NCBI RefSeq assembly: GCF_963666255.1
Contig: NZ_OY762656.1
Location: 620,001 to 684,000 of the forward strand
DNA length: 64,000 nt
Direction of reading: 5' to 3'
DNA from: an uncultured Propionivibrio sp.
GTDB taxonomy: Bacteria > Pseudomonadota > Gammaproteobacteria > Burkholderiales > Rhodocyclaceae
Shown here: in pieces, positions 9,874 through 18,104 of the stretch
Layout: the number at the start of each line of letters is the position of its first letter
Position numbering within the stretch: the stretch's first letter is position 1
The notes under the pieces: model-generated
What the model was told of the DNA's origin: nothing
The model's input: the letters and a program-made list of their open reading frames with translations, nothing else
Database searches by the model: none
Made by a program: the position numbers and the translations under genes

Positions 9874-10062
9874 GGGCCGATCACGTGTGGAAAGACGCCA
9901 TTATCGGGCCGCACCGCCGCCGGTGGAAGCGGATGCCATCGCATCACACGGCGCTTCTCGCACATTTCCCCTGTTATCGGATCGGCATCTGCGCTATCCT
10001 GCGGGGTGTTTTTTCCAAGGCGGCTTGCCTGCACGAGCCGCGCCCGTCCGGAGACCTCGACG

Positions 10063-11043
10063 ATGACACGGCCAGAAGCGAAGTTCGTTGCCGCAGCGCT
10101 TGCGACAATGCTCGCTTGTGGCATTGCCGTGGCCGAGCCACGCGAAATCAGTATCGGCACCGGCAGCGCCACGGGGGTCTACCGCATCGCCGGCGAAACG
10201 ATCTGTCGCCTGCTCAACCATGACACGGCCCGCCATGGCCTGCACTGCACCGCCAAGGGAACCGGCGGATCAATTCACAACATCGAGGCGATCCGCAGCG
10301 GCGCACTCGACTTCGGCATTGTCCAGTCCGACGTCCAGTACCTCGCCACCAAAGGACAGGGCCAGTTCAAGGACAGCGGTCCGTTCAAGGACTTGCGCGC
10401 CGTCTTCGCCGTCTACCCGGAGCCGCTGGTCATCCTGGCGCGCGACAAATCCGGCGTAACCCGGTTCGAGGATTTCCGCGGCAAACGCTTCAATGTCGGC
10501 AATCCAGGCTCCGGCACGCGTACGACCATCGATATGCTGCTCGCCGCCGCCGGCATGAGTACCAGTGATTTCTCGCGGGCCAGTGAACTGTCGCCCGACG
10601 AGCACGGCAAGGCGCTGTGCGAAAACCGCATCGATGGACTCAGCTATGTCGTCGGCAATCCGGCGGCCAATCTCCACGCCATCACCAAGGCCTGCAACGC
10701 CCATCTCGTGCCGCTCACCGGACCGGCCGTCGACCGGCTTGTCGTCGACACGCCCTACTTCGCCTACACCACCATCCCCGGCGGCATCTACCCCGGCAAC
10801 CGCGACGCGGTCCGCTCGTTCGGCGTTGTCGCCACCTTCGTCACCTCGGCCAAGGTCCCCAATGAAATCGTCCATGCGGTGGCCTCGGCCGTTTTCGAGC
10901 ACTTCGATGAATTCCGCAAGCAACACCCGATCTTCGCCTATCTGCACCCGATGGATACCGTGCACAGTGGGCTGACGGCGCCGCTCCATGACGGCGCCTT
11001 CCGCTATTTCCGCGAAAAGGGCTGGGTCCGTCGCGGCGACTGA
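10063..11043 (+). CDS. TAXI-family TRAP transporter solute-binding protein
   Basis: A 326-residue periplasmic protein with an N-terminal signal peptide (about residues 1-24, ending AVA-EP). The mature N-terminus has the TAXI-family opening EISIGTGSATGVY and the later GTGGSIHNIEAIRSG and NVGNPGSGTR motifs. TAXI proteins capture organic acids or amino acids for a fused DctQM-type permease. No such permease is adjacent, so this is an orphan binding subunit that must pair with a permease elsewhere. I chose the ATG at 10063 from the signal peptide and a GGAG nine bases upstream; the longer reading frame is antisense to the permease gene. Confidence 0.88.
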   Translation: MTRPEAKFVAAALATMLACGIAVAEPREISIGTGSATGVYRIAGETICRLLNHDTARHGLHCTAKGTGGSIHNIEAIRSGALDFGIVQSDVQYLATKGQGQFKDSGPFKDLRAVFAVYPEPLVILARDKSGVTRFEDFRGKRFNVGNPGSGTRTTIDMLLAAAGMSTSDFSRASELSPDEHGKALCENRIDGLSYVVGNPAANLHAITKACNAHLVPLTGPAVDRLVVDTPYFAYTTIPGGIYPGNRDAVRSFGVVATFVTSAKVPNEIVHAVASAVFEHFDEFRKQHPIFAYLHPMDTVHSGLTAPLHDGAFRYFREKGWVRRGD

Positions 11044-11115
11044 GATGCCGCCGCCATCGCAGGGTCTGGCGTCGGCATGCGACAATAGCACCTGCGTACA
11101 ACTCAAGGACCCGCC

Positions 11116-11931
11116 ATGACCTTCATCGATTCACTCAACGCCGCCTGGCGCAAAAACGCCTCGTTGCTCTGCGTCGGCCTCGATCCCGACCTGGCGAAAT
11201 TCCCCGCCCATCTGCAAGGCAAATCCGATGCGATCTTCGAATTCTGCCGTAGCATCGTCGACGCCACCGCCGACCTCGTCTGCTGCTTCAAGCCGCAAAT
11301 CGCCTACTTCGCCGCCAACCACGCCGAAGATCAACTCGAGGCGCTGATTGCCCACATTCACGCGGCCTACCCCGACATTCCGGTCATTCTCGACGCCAAG
11401 CGCGGCGATATCGGCAGCACCGCCGAGCAATACGCTATCGAAGCCTTCGAACGCTACCAAGCCGACGCGCTGACCGTAAACCCCTACATGGGGAAGGACT
11501 CGGTCGATCCGTATCTCGCTTATCCCGACAAGGGCGTCATCCTGCTCTGCCGCACCTCCAACCCTGGCGGCAGCGACCTGCAGTTCCTCGATGTCGGCGG
11601 CAAGAAACTCTATGAACACGTCGCCGAAATCATCGCCCGCGACTGGAACACCACCGGCCAGTGCGGCCTTGTCGTCGGCGCCACCTTCCCCGGTGAAATC
11701 GCCCGGGTGCGCGAAATCGTCGGCGACATGCCGCTGCTCGTGCCGGGCATCGGCGCCCAGGGCGGCGACGTCGAAGCGACGCTGAACGCCGGCAGGACCG
11801 CGGGGGGCACCGGCCTCATCATCAACAACTCGCGCGCCATCCTCTACGCGGGCAAAGGCGAGGATTTCGCCAACGCTTCACGGCTAGCCGCCCAAGCCTC
11901 GCGCGACCTGATCAACCGCTACCGCAACTAG
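11116..11931 (+). CDS. pyrF: orotidine 5'-phosphate decarboxylase
   Basis: A 271-residue enzyme of the longer PyrF type 2 subfamily, which converts OMP to UMP in the last step of de novo pyrimidine synthesis. The catalytic block [11 protein letters not shown] holds Lys95 and Asp98, and CVGLDPD (19-25) and the C-terminal phosphate-binding [10 protein letters not shown] are present. It stands alone, with 72 bases before it and a hairpin after it, so it is probably a single-gene unit. The ATG is preceded by AAGGA at good spacing. Confidence 0.96.
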   Translation: MTFIDSLNAAWRKNASLLCVGLDPDLAKFPAHLQGKSDAIFEFCRSIVDATADLVCCFKPQIAYFAANHAEDQLEALIAHIHAAYPDIPVILDAKRGDIGSTAEQYAIEAFERYQADALTVNPYMGKDSVDPYLAYPDKGVILLCRTSNPGGSDLQFLDVGGKKLYEHVAEIIARDWNTTGQCGLVVGATFPGEIARVREIVGDMPLLVPGIGAQGGDVEATLNAGRTAGGTGLIINNSRAILYAGKGEDFANASRLAAQASRDLINRYRN

Positions 11932-11938
11932 GCAACGA

Positions 11939-11963
11939 GCCTCCGGCCATGCCGGGGGCCTTT
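11939..11963 (+). terminator. candidate terminator of pyrF
   Basis: An 8-bp stem GCCTCCGG / CCGGGGGC (one T-G pair) with loop CCATG, followed by CTTTC, starts 7 bases after the pyrF stop. The T tract is short, so the call is moderate. Confidence 0.5.
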
Positions 11964-12287
11964 CGCAGCGGCGCGCAGATGGCGCGCCCTGCACGCGCAC
12001 CCCGACCAAGGCGCCGCGCCCTCCCTCACCGTCCCTCCGTCCGGCCGTTGCCCCATCCAGACGAAGCGCGGCACATTCCGCTTTGCCAGGCACTTGCTTT
12101 CCGATTCAGCGCGCTATACATTTCCGCCCAATGTTGTATTATGTGTCACAAATCACAAGCTACCAATACACGCGGAGGCACCGCGACCATCCCGCTTCGC
12201 AGCGTCTGTGAAGCGTTTTTTACGACAAGATATCCCGACACATCCGGCCATACCAGGCGCCGGGACTGACACACCGGGGAGGGTTTG
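11964..12287. other. intergenic leader of the TRAP operon (no gene seen)
   Basis: No convincing gene lies here; the open frame across it has no plausible start and looks like random GC-rich coding. The 5' two thirds is featureless. The 3' third holds -10-like boxes (TATACA at 12115-12120 and TATTAT at 12137-12142), an operator-like repeat at 12141-12160 and the GGGGAGGG ribosome-binding site of the next gene. It is best read as the promoter region of the transporter genes. Confidence 0.6.
12141..12160 (+). promoter_or_regulatory. putative GntR/FadR-type operator, copy 1
   Basis: ATGTGTCACAAATCACAAGC. It matches the sequence at 16211-16230 in 16 of 20 positions, and all four differences are transitions. 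Its first 11 bases fit the FadR-subfamily consensus TNGTNNNACNA except for the first base. It lies just downstream of the -10-like boxes, where a repressor would block transcription of the TRAP genes. The assignment to the GntR gene at 15410 is inferred from proximity. Confidence 0.6.
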
Positions 12288-12788
12288 ATGTTTTCAAAGC
12301 TGTTGCTGAAGACGCTGGAATGGCTGCTGATCTGCATATTCGGGCTGATGGTGTTGCTGGTATTCGGGAACGTGGTGCTGCGCTACGGGTTCAACTACGG
12401 GATTATTTTTTCGGAAGAGGTGTCGCGTTTTCTCTTCGTGTGGATGGTATTCCTGGGATCGGTGCTGATGCTGTATGACAACGGGCACCTTGGGGTGCAC
12501 ACGGTGACGAAGCTGCTGCCGCTGGCGGGGAAGAAGGCATGCAAATTCATCAGCGACGTGACGACGCTGGCGTGCTGCGTGCTGATGACGTACGGCGGGA
12601 TCAAGATTGTGGGGCTGAACATGGCGAACATCGCGCCGGTATCGGGGATCCCGATCGGGGTGGTGTATATGGCGCTGCTGGTATGCAGCGTGGGGATGGG
12701 CGTCCTGCTGCTGGGTTCGCTGTACCGGTTGGTGACGGGGCAGATGGACGAGCAGGAAATGTGTCCGGATATTGAAGACGCGCTATAA
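12288..12788 (+). CDS. TRAP transporter small permease (DctQ-like)
   Basis: A 166-residue protein with four membrane helices (about residues 10-32, 46-66, 87-108 and 127-150) and the DctQ signature NVVLRYGFN...FSEEVSRFLFVWMVFLGS. It stabilises the large permease DctM in sodium-driven import of organic acids bound by a periplasmic receptor. The ATG at 12288 follows GGGGAGGG by five bases; an overlapping TTG one codon earlier is less likely. Codon choice is unusual against its neighbours: Gly, Ala, Val and Thr strongly favour G-ending codons (GGG, GCG, GTG, ACG), whereas dctP-like and pyrF prefer C-ending ones. Confidence 0.92.
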   Translation: MFSKLLLKTLEWLLICIFGLMVLLVFGNVVLRYGFNYGIIFSEEVSRFLFVWMVFLGSVLMLYDNGHLGVHTVTKLLPLAGKKACKFISDVTTLACCVLMTYGGIKIVGLNMANIAPVSGIPIGVVYMALLVCSVGMGVLLLGSLYRLVTGQMDEQEMCPDIEDAL

Positions 12789-12808
12789 GCGACGCGGAGC
12801 GAAAGAAA

Positions 12809-14089
12809 ATGACGGTAACAGTATTCTTGGTATCGCTGTGCGGAGCGATGTTCATTGGCATGCCGGTAGCGTTTGCGCTGCTGGTCTGCGGCGTGTCGCT
12901 GATGATTCACCTGAACTCGTTCGACGTGCAGATCCTGGCGCAGAACCTGGTCTCTGGAGCGGACAATTTCCCGCTGATGGCGATCCCGTTCTTCATGCTG
13001 GCGGGCGAGATCATGAACAAGGGCGGGATCTCGCACCAGATCGTGAAAGTGGCGAACGCACTGGTCGGGCACATTGAAGGCGGGCTGGGCTATGTCGCGA
13101 TCATCGCGGCGCTGATTCTGGCGAGCATCTCGGGATCGGCGGCGGCGGACAGCGCGGCGCTGGCGGCGGTGGTGATCCCGATGATGCGCAAGGCGAACTA
13201 CAACGTCGGACGGTCGGCGGGCCTGATTGCCGGAGCGGCGTGCATCGCGCCGATCCTGCCGCCGGCGATGCCGCTGGTGCTGTTCGGGGTAGCGGCGCAA
13301 CTGTCGATCACGAAACTCTTCTTCACGGGGATCTTCCCGGGGCTGATCATGGCGCTGTCGCTGGTGATCACCTGGAAGTTCGTGGCGCGGAAAGACTTTG
13401 CCAATGCGCCGAAGCAAAAGTTTGACGCACAAGTGCTGTGGACCTCGCTGCGCGAAGCGATCTGGGCGCTGCTCCTGCCGTTCATCATCATTGGCGGGAT
13501 GAAGAGCGGGATGTTCACGCCGACGGAAGCGGCGGTGGTAGCGGCGGTGGTGGCGCTGATCGTCAGCCTGTTCATCTACCGCGGCATGAAACTGTCGGAC
13601 CTGCCGAAGATCCTGCTGGCCTCGGCGAAGACGGCGAGCTCGATCATGCTGATCGTGGCGGCGTCGATGGTATCGGCATGGCTGATCACGATCGCGGACA
13701 TTCCGGCGCAAGTGACGGAGATGATGGCGCCGTTCATGGACAACCGTCTGCTGCTGATGGTCATCCTGATGATCCTGGTCTTTGCGGTGGGGACGGCACT
13801 GGACCTGGCGCCGACGGTACTGATCCTGACGCCGGTGCTGATGCCGCTGGTGAAAGCGGCGGGAATCGACCCGTACTACTTTGGCATCATGTTCATGATG
13901 AACAACGCGATCGGGCTGATCACACCGCCGGTAGGGACGGTCCTGAACGTTGTCTCGAGCGTGGCGCGGGTGAATCTGGACACGGTGATCAAGGGGATGT
14001 TCCCGTTCCTGGTGGCGGAAACGCTGGTGATGTTCCTGCTGGTGGCGTTCCCGCAACTGGTGACGATCCCGGCGCGGTGGTTCTACTGA
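12809..14089 (+). CDS. TRAP transporter large permease (DctM-like)
   Basis: A 426-residue, twelve-helix permease of the DctM family. Typical motifs include PVAFALLVCGVSLM near the N-terminus, PLMAIPFFMLAGEIMNKGG (about 62-80) and GSAAADSAALAAVVIPMM, with the C-terminal ITPPVGTVLNVV. It forms the transport channel of the TRAP system with the small permease 20 bases upstream and the binding protein downstream. It shares the strong G-ending codon preference of the small permease, so the two may have a history different from the rest of the cluster. Confidence 0.94.
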   Translation: MTVTVFLVSLCGAMFIGMPVAFALLVCGVSLMIHLNSFDVQILAQNLVSGADNFPLMAIPFFMLAGEIMNKGGISHQIVKVANALVGHIEGGLGYVAIIAALILASISGSAAADSAALAAVVIPMMRKANYNVGRSAGLIAGAACIAPILPPAMPLVLFGVAAQLSITKLFFTGIFPGLIMALSLVITWKFVARKDFANAPKQKFDAQVLWTSLREAIWALLLPFIIIGGMKSGMFTPTEAAVVAAVVALIVSLFIYRGMKLSDLPKILLASAKTASSIMLIVAASMVSAWLITIADIPAQVTEMMAPFMDNRLLLMVILMILVFAVGTALDLAPTVLILTPVLMPLVKAAGIDPYYFGIMFMMNNAIGLITPPVGTVLNVVSSVARVNLDTVIKGMFPFLVAETLVMFLLVAFPQLVTIPARWFY

Positions 14090-14233
14090 GCGCGATCCCG
14101 ACACAACACCGGATGCTGCAGCAAGATTTTTTCAAGCAGTAGTTTTTAGTTGTTTCTCGTACCACAGCAAAAAGACGCACAGCCGCACAGAAGTTGTCGC
14201 ACACCAACCATTACACGTTACAGGAGGAGCCCC

Positions 14234-15229
14234 ATGAAGCTGAAAAATGCCTTAATCGCATCGCTGGCCGCGGTCGGTCTGCTCGCCGCGACGATCGGTA
14301 GCGCCCAGGCCCAGATGGTCCTGCGTTTTGCCTCGGAAGCCGCACGCAGCGACCCGCAGACCGCCGGCGGCGAAAAGATGAACGAACTGCTCAAAGCCAA
14401 GACCGGCGGCGCGATGGAAGTCAAAGTCTTTTCCGACAGCGCACTCGGCCACGCCCAGGCCGCCATTTCGAGCGCGCGCGGCGGATCCATTGACATCGTC
14501 ATCTCCGGTTCGTCCAATTACACCGGCATCGTCCCGCTGCTTGGCGTCTTCGATATCCCGTTCATCTTCAAGGACACGGCACACGCCTATCGAACGCTCG
14601 ACGGCAAGGTCGGCCAGGACATCATGGACAAGCTCGCCGAGTTCAATCTCAAGGGCCTCGCCTATTGGGATACCGGTTGGCGTGAACTGACCAATTCGCG
14701 CGGCCCGGTCAATTCGCCGGCCGACGTCAAGGGTCTCAAGGTCCGCACCAACGGCAGTCCGGCGCACAATGAAACCTGGAAGCTGCTCGGTGCCAACCCC
14801 GTTCCGATGCCCATCGGCGAACTCTACACGGCACTCGAAATGAAGACCGTCGACGCGCAGGAACAATCGCTCGGTCTGCTCTATTCGGGCAAGTTCTACG
14901 AAGTGCAGAAGTATCTGTCGCTGACCAATCACGCCTACAGCGCGTTGCTGGTGGCGATGAACAAGCAGAAATTCGACTCGCTCACCCCGGCACAACAGAA
15001 AGCGGTCATCGAAGCGGCGCAGGAAGCCGGCAACTATCAGCGCAAGCTGAATAACGACAACGTCGCCAAGATCATTGCCGAAGTCAAGAAGGCTGGTCTG
15101 CAGGTCATCGAGAAGGTCGATCCGCAGCCCTTCTTCGAGGCGTCCAAGCCGGTCCGTCAGATGTTCACGTCGAAATACGGCGGCGAAGACTACATCAAGG
15201 CGATCGACGCAATCCGCGACGCCAAGTAA
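14234..15229 (+). CDS. TRAP transporter solute-binding protein (DctP-like)
   Basis: A 331-residue periplasmic receptor with a 26-residue signal peptide ending AQA. Mature motifs include LRFASEAARSDPQ, the WDTGWRELTNSRGPV block with the family's conserved arginine-containing loop, and EALELYTALEMKTVDAQE-like text around GELYTALEMKTVDAQEQS. This is the DctP/SBP_bac_7 family, which usually binds carboxylates through an arginine. A strong GGAGGAG lies five bases before the ATG and a 144-base gap follows the permease gene, which suits separate, higher expression. The ligand is probably an acid or polyol-acid metabolised by the downstream enzymes (inference). Confidence 0.93.
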   Translation: MKLKNALIASLAAVGLLAATIGSAQAQMVLRFASEAARSDPQTAGGEKMNELLKAKTGGAMEVKVFSDSALGHAQAAISSARGGSIDIVISGSSNYTGIVPLLGVFDIPFIFKDTAHAYRTLDGKVGQDIMDKLAEFNLKGLAYWDTGWRELTNSRGPVNSPADVKGLKVRTNGSPAHNETWKLLGANPVPMPIGELYTALEMKTVDAQEQSLGLLYSGKFYEVQKYLSLTNHAYSALLVAMNKQKFDSLTPAQQKAVIEAAQEAGNYQRKLNNDNVAKIIAEVKKAGLQVIEKVDPQPFFEASKPVRQMFTSKYGGEDYIKAIDAIRDAK

Positions 15230-15250
15230 GTCCGAGCCGATGCGGACACG

Positions 15251-15275
15251 CCCCCGGTGCCTCCTCGTACCGGGG
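15251..15275 (+). terminator. hairpin downstream of the TRAP binding-protein gene
   Basis: CCCCGGT (15252-15258) pairs with ACCGGGG (15269-15275) around a 10-base loop, and flanking ACG/CGT can extend the stem past one mismatch. It lies 22 bases after the stop codon. No T tract follows, so it may be an mRNA 3'-end stabiliser or a weak terminator. Confidence 0.4.
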
Positions 15276-15334
15276 ACGTGCTTCCTCATCGGCCTCCGGG
15301 CTCTTCGTCCTGCCGACGGCGAGCGTCCCAATCG

Positions 15335-15379
15335 TATAAAATACGGCTTTCCATGCCATGTGTATGTTCAGGACATGGC
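15335..15379 (+). promoter_or_regulatory. candidate promoter and inverted repeat before the GntR gene
   Basis: A TATAAAAT box (15335-15342) is followed by a perfect 7-bp inverted repeat, GCCATGT (15355-15361) and ACATGGC (15373-15379), with an 11-base spacer. No good -35 is visible. The repeat overlaps the expected transcript start region and could be an autoregulatory site or a leader hairpin. It differs from the operator found at 12141 and 16211. Confidence 0.4.
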
Positions 15380-15409
15380 CTCCGCCGAATTATCGAACAG
15401 GTCGGTATC

Positions 15410-16150
15410 GTGCCAAAACTGAAGAAGATCAAGACCGAGTCGCTCCGCTCGCAGGTTTACATGCAGTTGAAATCGCAACTGATGGCCGGCGTCTGGAAAG
15501 CGGGGGAAAAACTTCCGTCGGAGAGCGATCTCTGCGAAACCTTCGGCGTCAGTCGCGTCACGGTCCGGGCCGCCATCCAGCAGCTCGAGATACTCGGCCT
15601 CGTCGAGACACAGCACGGCGGCGGCAATTTCGTCCGGGATTTCTCGACGATCAACGCCATGGACACCCTGCATCCGCTGATCCAGATCAGCGAAAACCAG
15701 GACATCATCACCGTCCTCGAGTACCGGAAGATCATCGAAAAGGGCACCATCGGCCTCGTCGTCTCCAAGATCTCGGAACACGATTTCGATTATCTCGAAG
15801 AGACCTACACCCGCATGGTCGCGCTCTCGACGACCCAGGACTGCGTCCAGCAAGCAGCGGCCGATCACCAGTTCCATTACCGCCTCGCCCAGATTTCGCA
15901 GAATCCCCTGATCGTCAAGGTCTACGAACTCATCAACGTCATCCTCTCGTCGGCCATGGTCGACATCGTTGGCCTGCTCGGCACCGAAATGGGCCTGCGC
16001 TATCACCGCAAGTTGATCGATGCGCTCAAAACGGGCGACAAGGGGCTGTGCGAAAAACTGATGGAAGATCACATCGAAGAAACCATCCAGGGCATCCTTC
16101 AGAAGACCAAACGACCGGCAGAAAAAACGCTCGGTACCACCCGCCCCTGA
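15410..16150 (+). CDS. GntR-family transcriptional regulator, FadR/FCD subfamily
   Basis: About 246 residues. The N-terminal GntR winged helix (residues 10-75) has SQVYMQLKSQLMAGVWKAGEKLPSE-type sequence and the recognition block GVSRVTVRAAIQQLE. The C-terminal all-helical FCD domain (85-225) has EYRKIIEKG, the D..FHYRLA segment and the late histidines (H near 202 and 224) that usually bind a metal and a carboxylate effector. It sits between the TRAP genes and the transketolase genes, so it is the likely local repressor. The start is uncertain: GTG at 15410 gives the typical family N-terminus, and an ATG at 15353 would add 19 unlikely residues. Confidence 0.88.
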   Translation: MPKLKKIKTESLRSQVYMQLKSQLMAGVWKAGEKLPSESDLCETFGVSRVTVRAAIQQLEILGLVETQHGGGNFVRDFSTINAMDTLHPLIQISENQDIITVLEYRKIIEKGTIGLVVSKISEHDFDYLEETYTRMVALSTTQDCVQQAAADHQFHYRLAQISQNPLIVKVYELINVILSSAMVDIVGLLGTEMGLRYHRKLIDALKTGDKGLCEKLMEDHIEETIQGILQKTKRPAEKTLGTTRP

Positions 16151-16178
16151 CTCCCAACCACACGCACCGGTGATTCGC

Positions 16179-16207
16179 TTGACAGCCTTCATCCTTTGTG
16201 CGCTAAT
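16179..16207 (+). promoter_or_regulatory. candidate sigma70 promoter of the transketolase operon
   Basis: A perfect -35 TTGACA (16179-16184), a 17-base spacer and GCTAAT (16202-16207, four of six matches to the -10). The expected start point falls at about 16214, inside the operator-like sequence that follows. Confidence 0.6.
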
Positions 16208-16210
16208 AAC

Positions 16211-16230
16211 ATGTATCACAAGTTACAAGT
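16211..16230 (+). promoter_or_regulatory. putative GntR/FadR-type operator, copy 2
   Basis: ATGTATCACAAGTTACAAGT, matching the copy at 12141-12160 in 16 of 20 bases. It covers the predicted transcript start of the enzyme operon and begins with a near-consensus FadR-type site (NTGTNNNACAA). The position is what a repressor would use. The two copies flank the GntR gene and precede the two halves of the same cluster. Confidence 0.62.
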
Positions 16231-16314
16231 ATGGCGCGCCGGCCGAATCCGGACAGAAGAAACAAACGCCGACGCCGCCCAACGCATTCACTCATGACAA
16301 CCAAGGAGAAGCCC

Positions 16315-17151
16315 GTGGCAGACGAAACCACAGTCAAGGAGTTAAAGCGCAAGGCGCAGCAACTCCGCTACAACGTGCTGGATATGATCGGTGTCGGCGT
16401 TGCCGGGCACTGGGGCGGATCGAGTTCGCTGGCCGAGGCGATGGCCGTCCTCTATTTCCACGCGATGAAGCTCGATCCGGCGAATCCGCGTCATCCCGAC
16501 CGCGACCGGCTGTTGTTGTCGAAGGGTCACGCCGCGCTGATCCAGTACGCCGCGCTCTGCGAAGTCGGCTACGTCCCGCGCGAGGAGCTCAAGCGCGTCA
16601 AGGAACTCAATGGGTTGCTGCAAGGCCACCCCGACCTCAGCATCCCCGGCATCGAAGCCGTCACCGGTTCGCTCGGCCAGGGGCTATCGATCGGTGTCGG
16701 CATGGCGCTCGCCTTCCGCCTCGACCGCAAGGCCAACCACGTCTATGTCATCATGGGCGACGGCGAGCAGTCCGAGGGACAGCTCTGGGAGGCCGCGATG
16801 GCGGCCGCCAACTTCAAGGTCGATAACCTGACCGCTTTCCTCGACTGGAACAAGATCCAGGCCACCGGGCGCACCGAGGACATCTTCAACATTCCCGATC
16901 TCGACCAGAAATGGCGAGCCTTCGGCTGGGAAGTCATCGTCACCGACGGCCATGACATCGGCAAGATCATCGGCGCCATCGACCAGGCCAAGACGGTCAA
17001 GGGCAAGCCGACGCTGATCATCCTCGACACCATCAAGGGCAAGGGCGTGTCGTTTGCTGAGAATGTCGCGACCTATCACAACGGAATTTTCGATGCGGCC
17101 AAGTTCGACGCGGCGAAGCAGGAACTTGCGGCCCAACTGGAGAACATCTGA
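16315..17151 (+). CDS. transketolase, N-terminal (TPP-binding) subunit
   Basis: A 278-residue half-transketolase holding the thiamine-diphosphate-binding Pyr/PP module. SKGH is at 69-72, TGSLGQGL at 117-124 and the TPP/Mg motif runs from GDGE (148-151) to the Asn in LDWNKIQ (179). The GTG at 16315 is preceded by AAGGAG six bases upstream, so it is preferred to the in-frame ATG at 16294. It is two bases from the partner subunit gene. Split transketolases occur in catabolic clusters as well as in central metabolism. Here the neighbours (TRAP, GntR, two dehydrogenases) suggest ketol transfer to or from an imported sugar derivative, which is inference. Confidence 0.92.
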   Translation: MADETTVKELKRKAQQLRYNVLDMIGVGVAGHWGGSSSLAEAMAVLYFHAMKLDPANPRHPDRDRLLLSKGHAALIQYAALCEVGYVPREELKRVKELNGLLQGHPDLSIPGIEAVTGSLGQGLSIGVGMALAFRLDRKANHVYVIMGDGEQSEGQLWEAAMAAANFKVDNLTAFLDWNKIQATGRTEDIFNIPDLDQKWRAFGWEVIVTDGHDIGKIIGAIDQAKTVKGKPTLIILDTIKGKGVSFAENVATYHNGIFDAAKFDAAKQELAAQLENI

Positions 17152-17153
17152 CC

Positions 17154-18092
17154 ATGGAAAAGAAAAGCCTGCGCATCGCCTACGGTGAGGCTCTCGTCGA
17201 AGAGGGCCGGCTCAACCCCGACATCGTCGTACTCGAAGCCGACCTCGGCAAATCGACGATGTCATGCCTGTTCAAGGACGCCTTCCCCGAGCGCTATTTC
17301 GAAATGGGCATCGCCGAGCAGAACATGGCCTCCACCGCCGCCGGCCTCGCGCTTGCCGGCAAGATCCCGTTCTACAGCACCTTCGCCGTCTTCGCTTTCG
17401 GCCGCGCCTACGACCAGATCCGTTGCGGCATCGCCATTCCACAGGCGAACGTACGCATCTGCGGTTCGAGCTGCGGCCTCTCCGACTTCGGCGACGGCAA
17501 GACGCACCAGTCGATCGAAGATGCCAACGTAATGAGCACGATCCCGAACCTGACGGTCCTGAATCCCTGCGACGCGGTCGAGACGCGCAAGATGGTCAAG
17601 GCGATGCTGACGCATCAGGGACCGGTCTACATTCGCATCAACCGCAACGATCTGCCGGTGTTCACCGCCGACGACGGCGTCGCCTATGAAATCGGCAAGA
17701 TGCAGCGCATCGTCGAAGGCAGTGACGTCGTCATCTTCGCCACCGGGGCGATGGTGTGGAAATCGGTCGAGGCCGCCGAACTGCTGAAGGCCGAGGGCAT
17801 CTCGGTCGAAGTCATCAACGTCAGCACACTCAAGCCGCTGTGCAAGAAAGAGATCCTGAAATATATCGCCGGCAAGAAGGCGATCGTCGTCGCCGAGGAG
17901 GCGACCAAGATCGGCGGACTCGGCAGCACCATCGCCGCCAAGCTCCTCGGCGAAGTGAATCTGCCTTTCGCCCACGTCGGCATCGACGACGTTTTCGGCA
18001 CCTCGGCACACAGCTATGCCGAATTGCTTGAGCATTTCGGCCTCACCGAAAAACATATCGCGCAAGCCGCGCGCAAAGCACTCGGACGTTAA
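17154..18092 (+). CDS. transketolase, C-terminal subunit
   Basis: A 312-residue partner of the preceding gene, with the pyrimidine-binding domain and the transketolase C-domain. The catalytic glutamate lies in FEMGIAEQNM, followed by the STFAVFAFGRAYDQIR block and the GLSDFGDGKTHQSIED loop. The C-terminal third has the VVAEEATKIGGLGS segment typical of 1-deoxyxylulose synthase/transketolase relatives. Start ATG two bases after the previous stop. The two chains together make one active site at the dimer interface. Confidence 0.93.
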   Translation: MEKKSLRIAYGEALVEEGRLNPDIVVLEADLGKSTMSCLFKDAFPERYFEMGIAEQNMASTAAGLALAGKIPFYSTFAVFAFGRAYDQIRCGIAIPQANVRICGSSCGLSDFGDGKTHQSIEDANVMSTIPNLTVLNPCDAVETRKMVKAMLTHQGPVYIRINRNDLPVFTADDGVAYEIGKMQRIVEGSDVVIFATGAMVWKSVEAAELLKAEGISVEVINVSTLKPLCKKEILKYIAGKKAIVVAEEATKIGGLGSTIAAKLLGEVNLPFAHVGIDDVFGTSAHSYAELLEHFGLTEKHIAQAARKALGR

Positions 18093-18104
18093 GGGGAACA
18101 GCAT

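Noticed and set aside
11949-12269. 106-codon frame upstream of the TRAP genes
   Set aside because: No ribosome-binding site, Arg/Pro-rich shadow composition, and it crosses the operator and promoter elements.
14103-14160. Terminator between the DctM-like and DctP-like genes
   Set aside because: CTGC/GCAG arms and T runs are present, but the loop is long and the stem only four bases.
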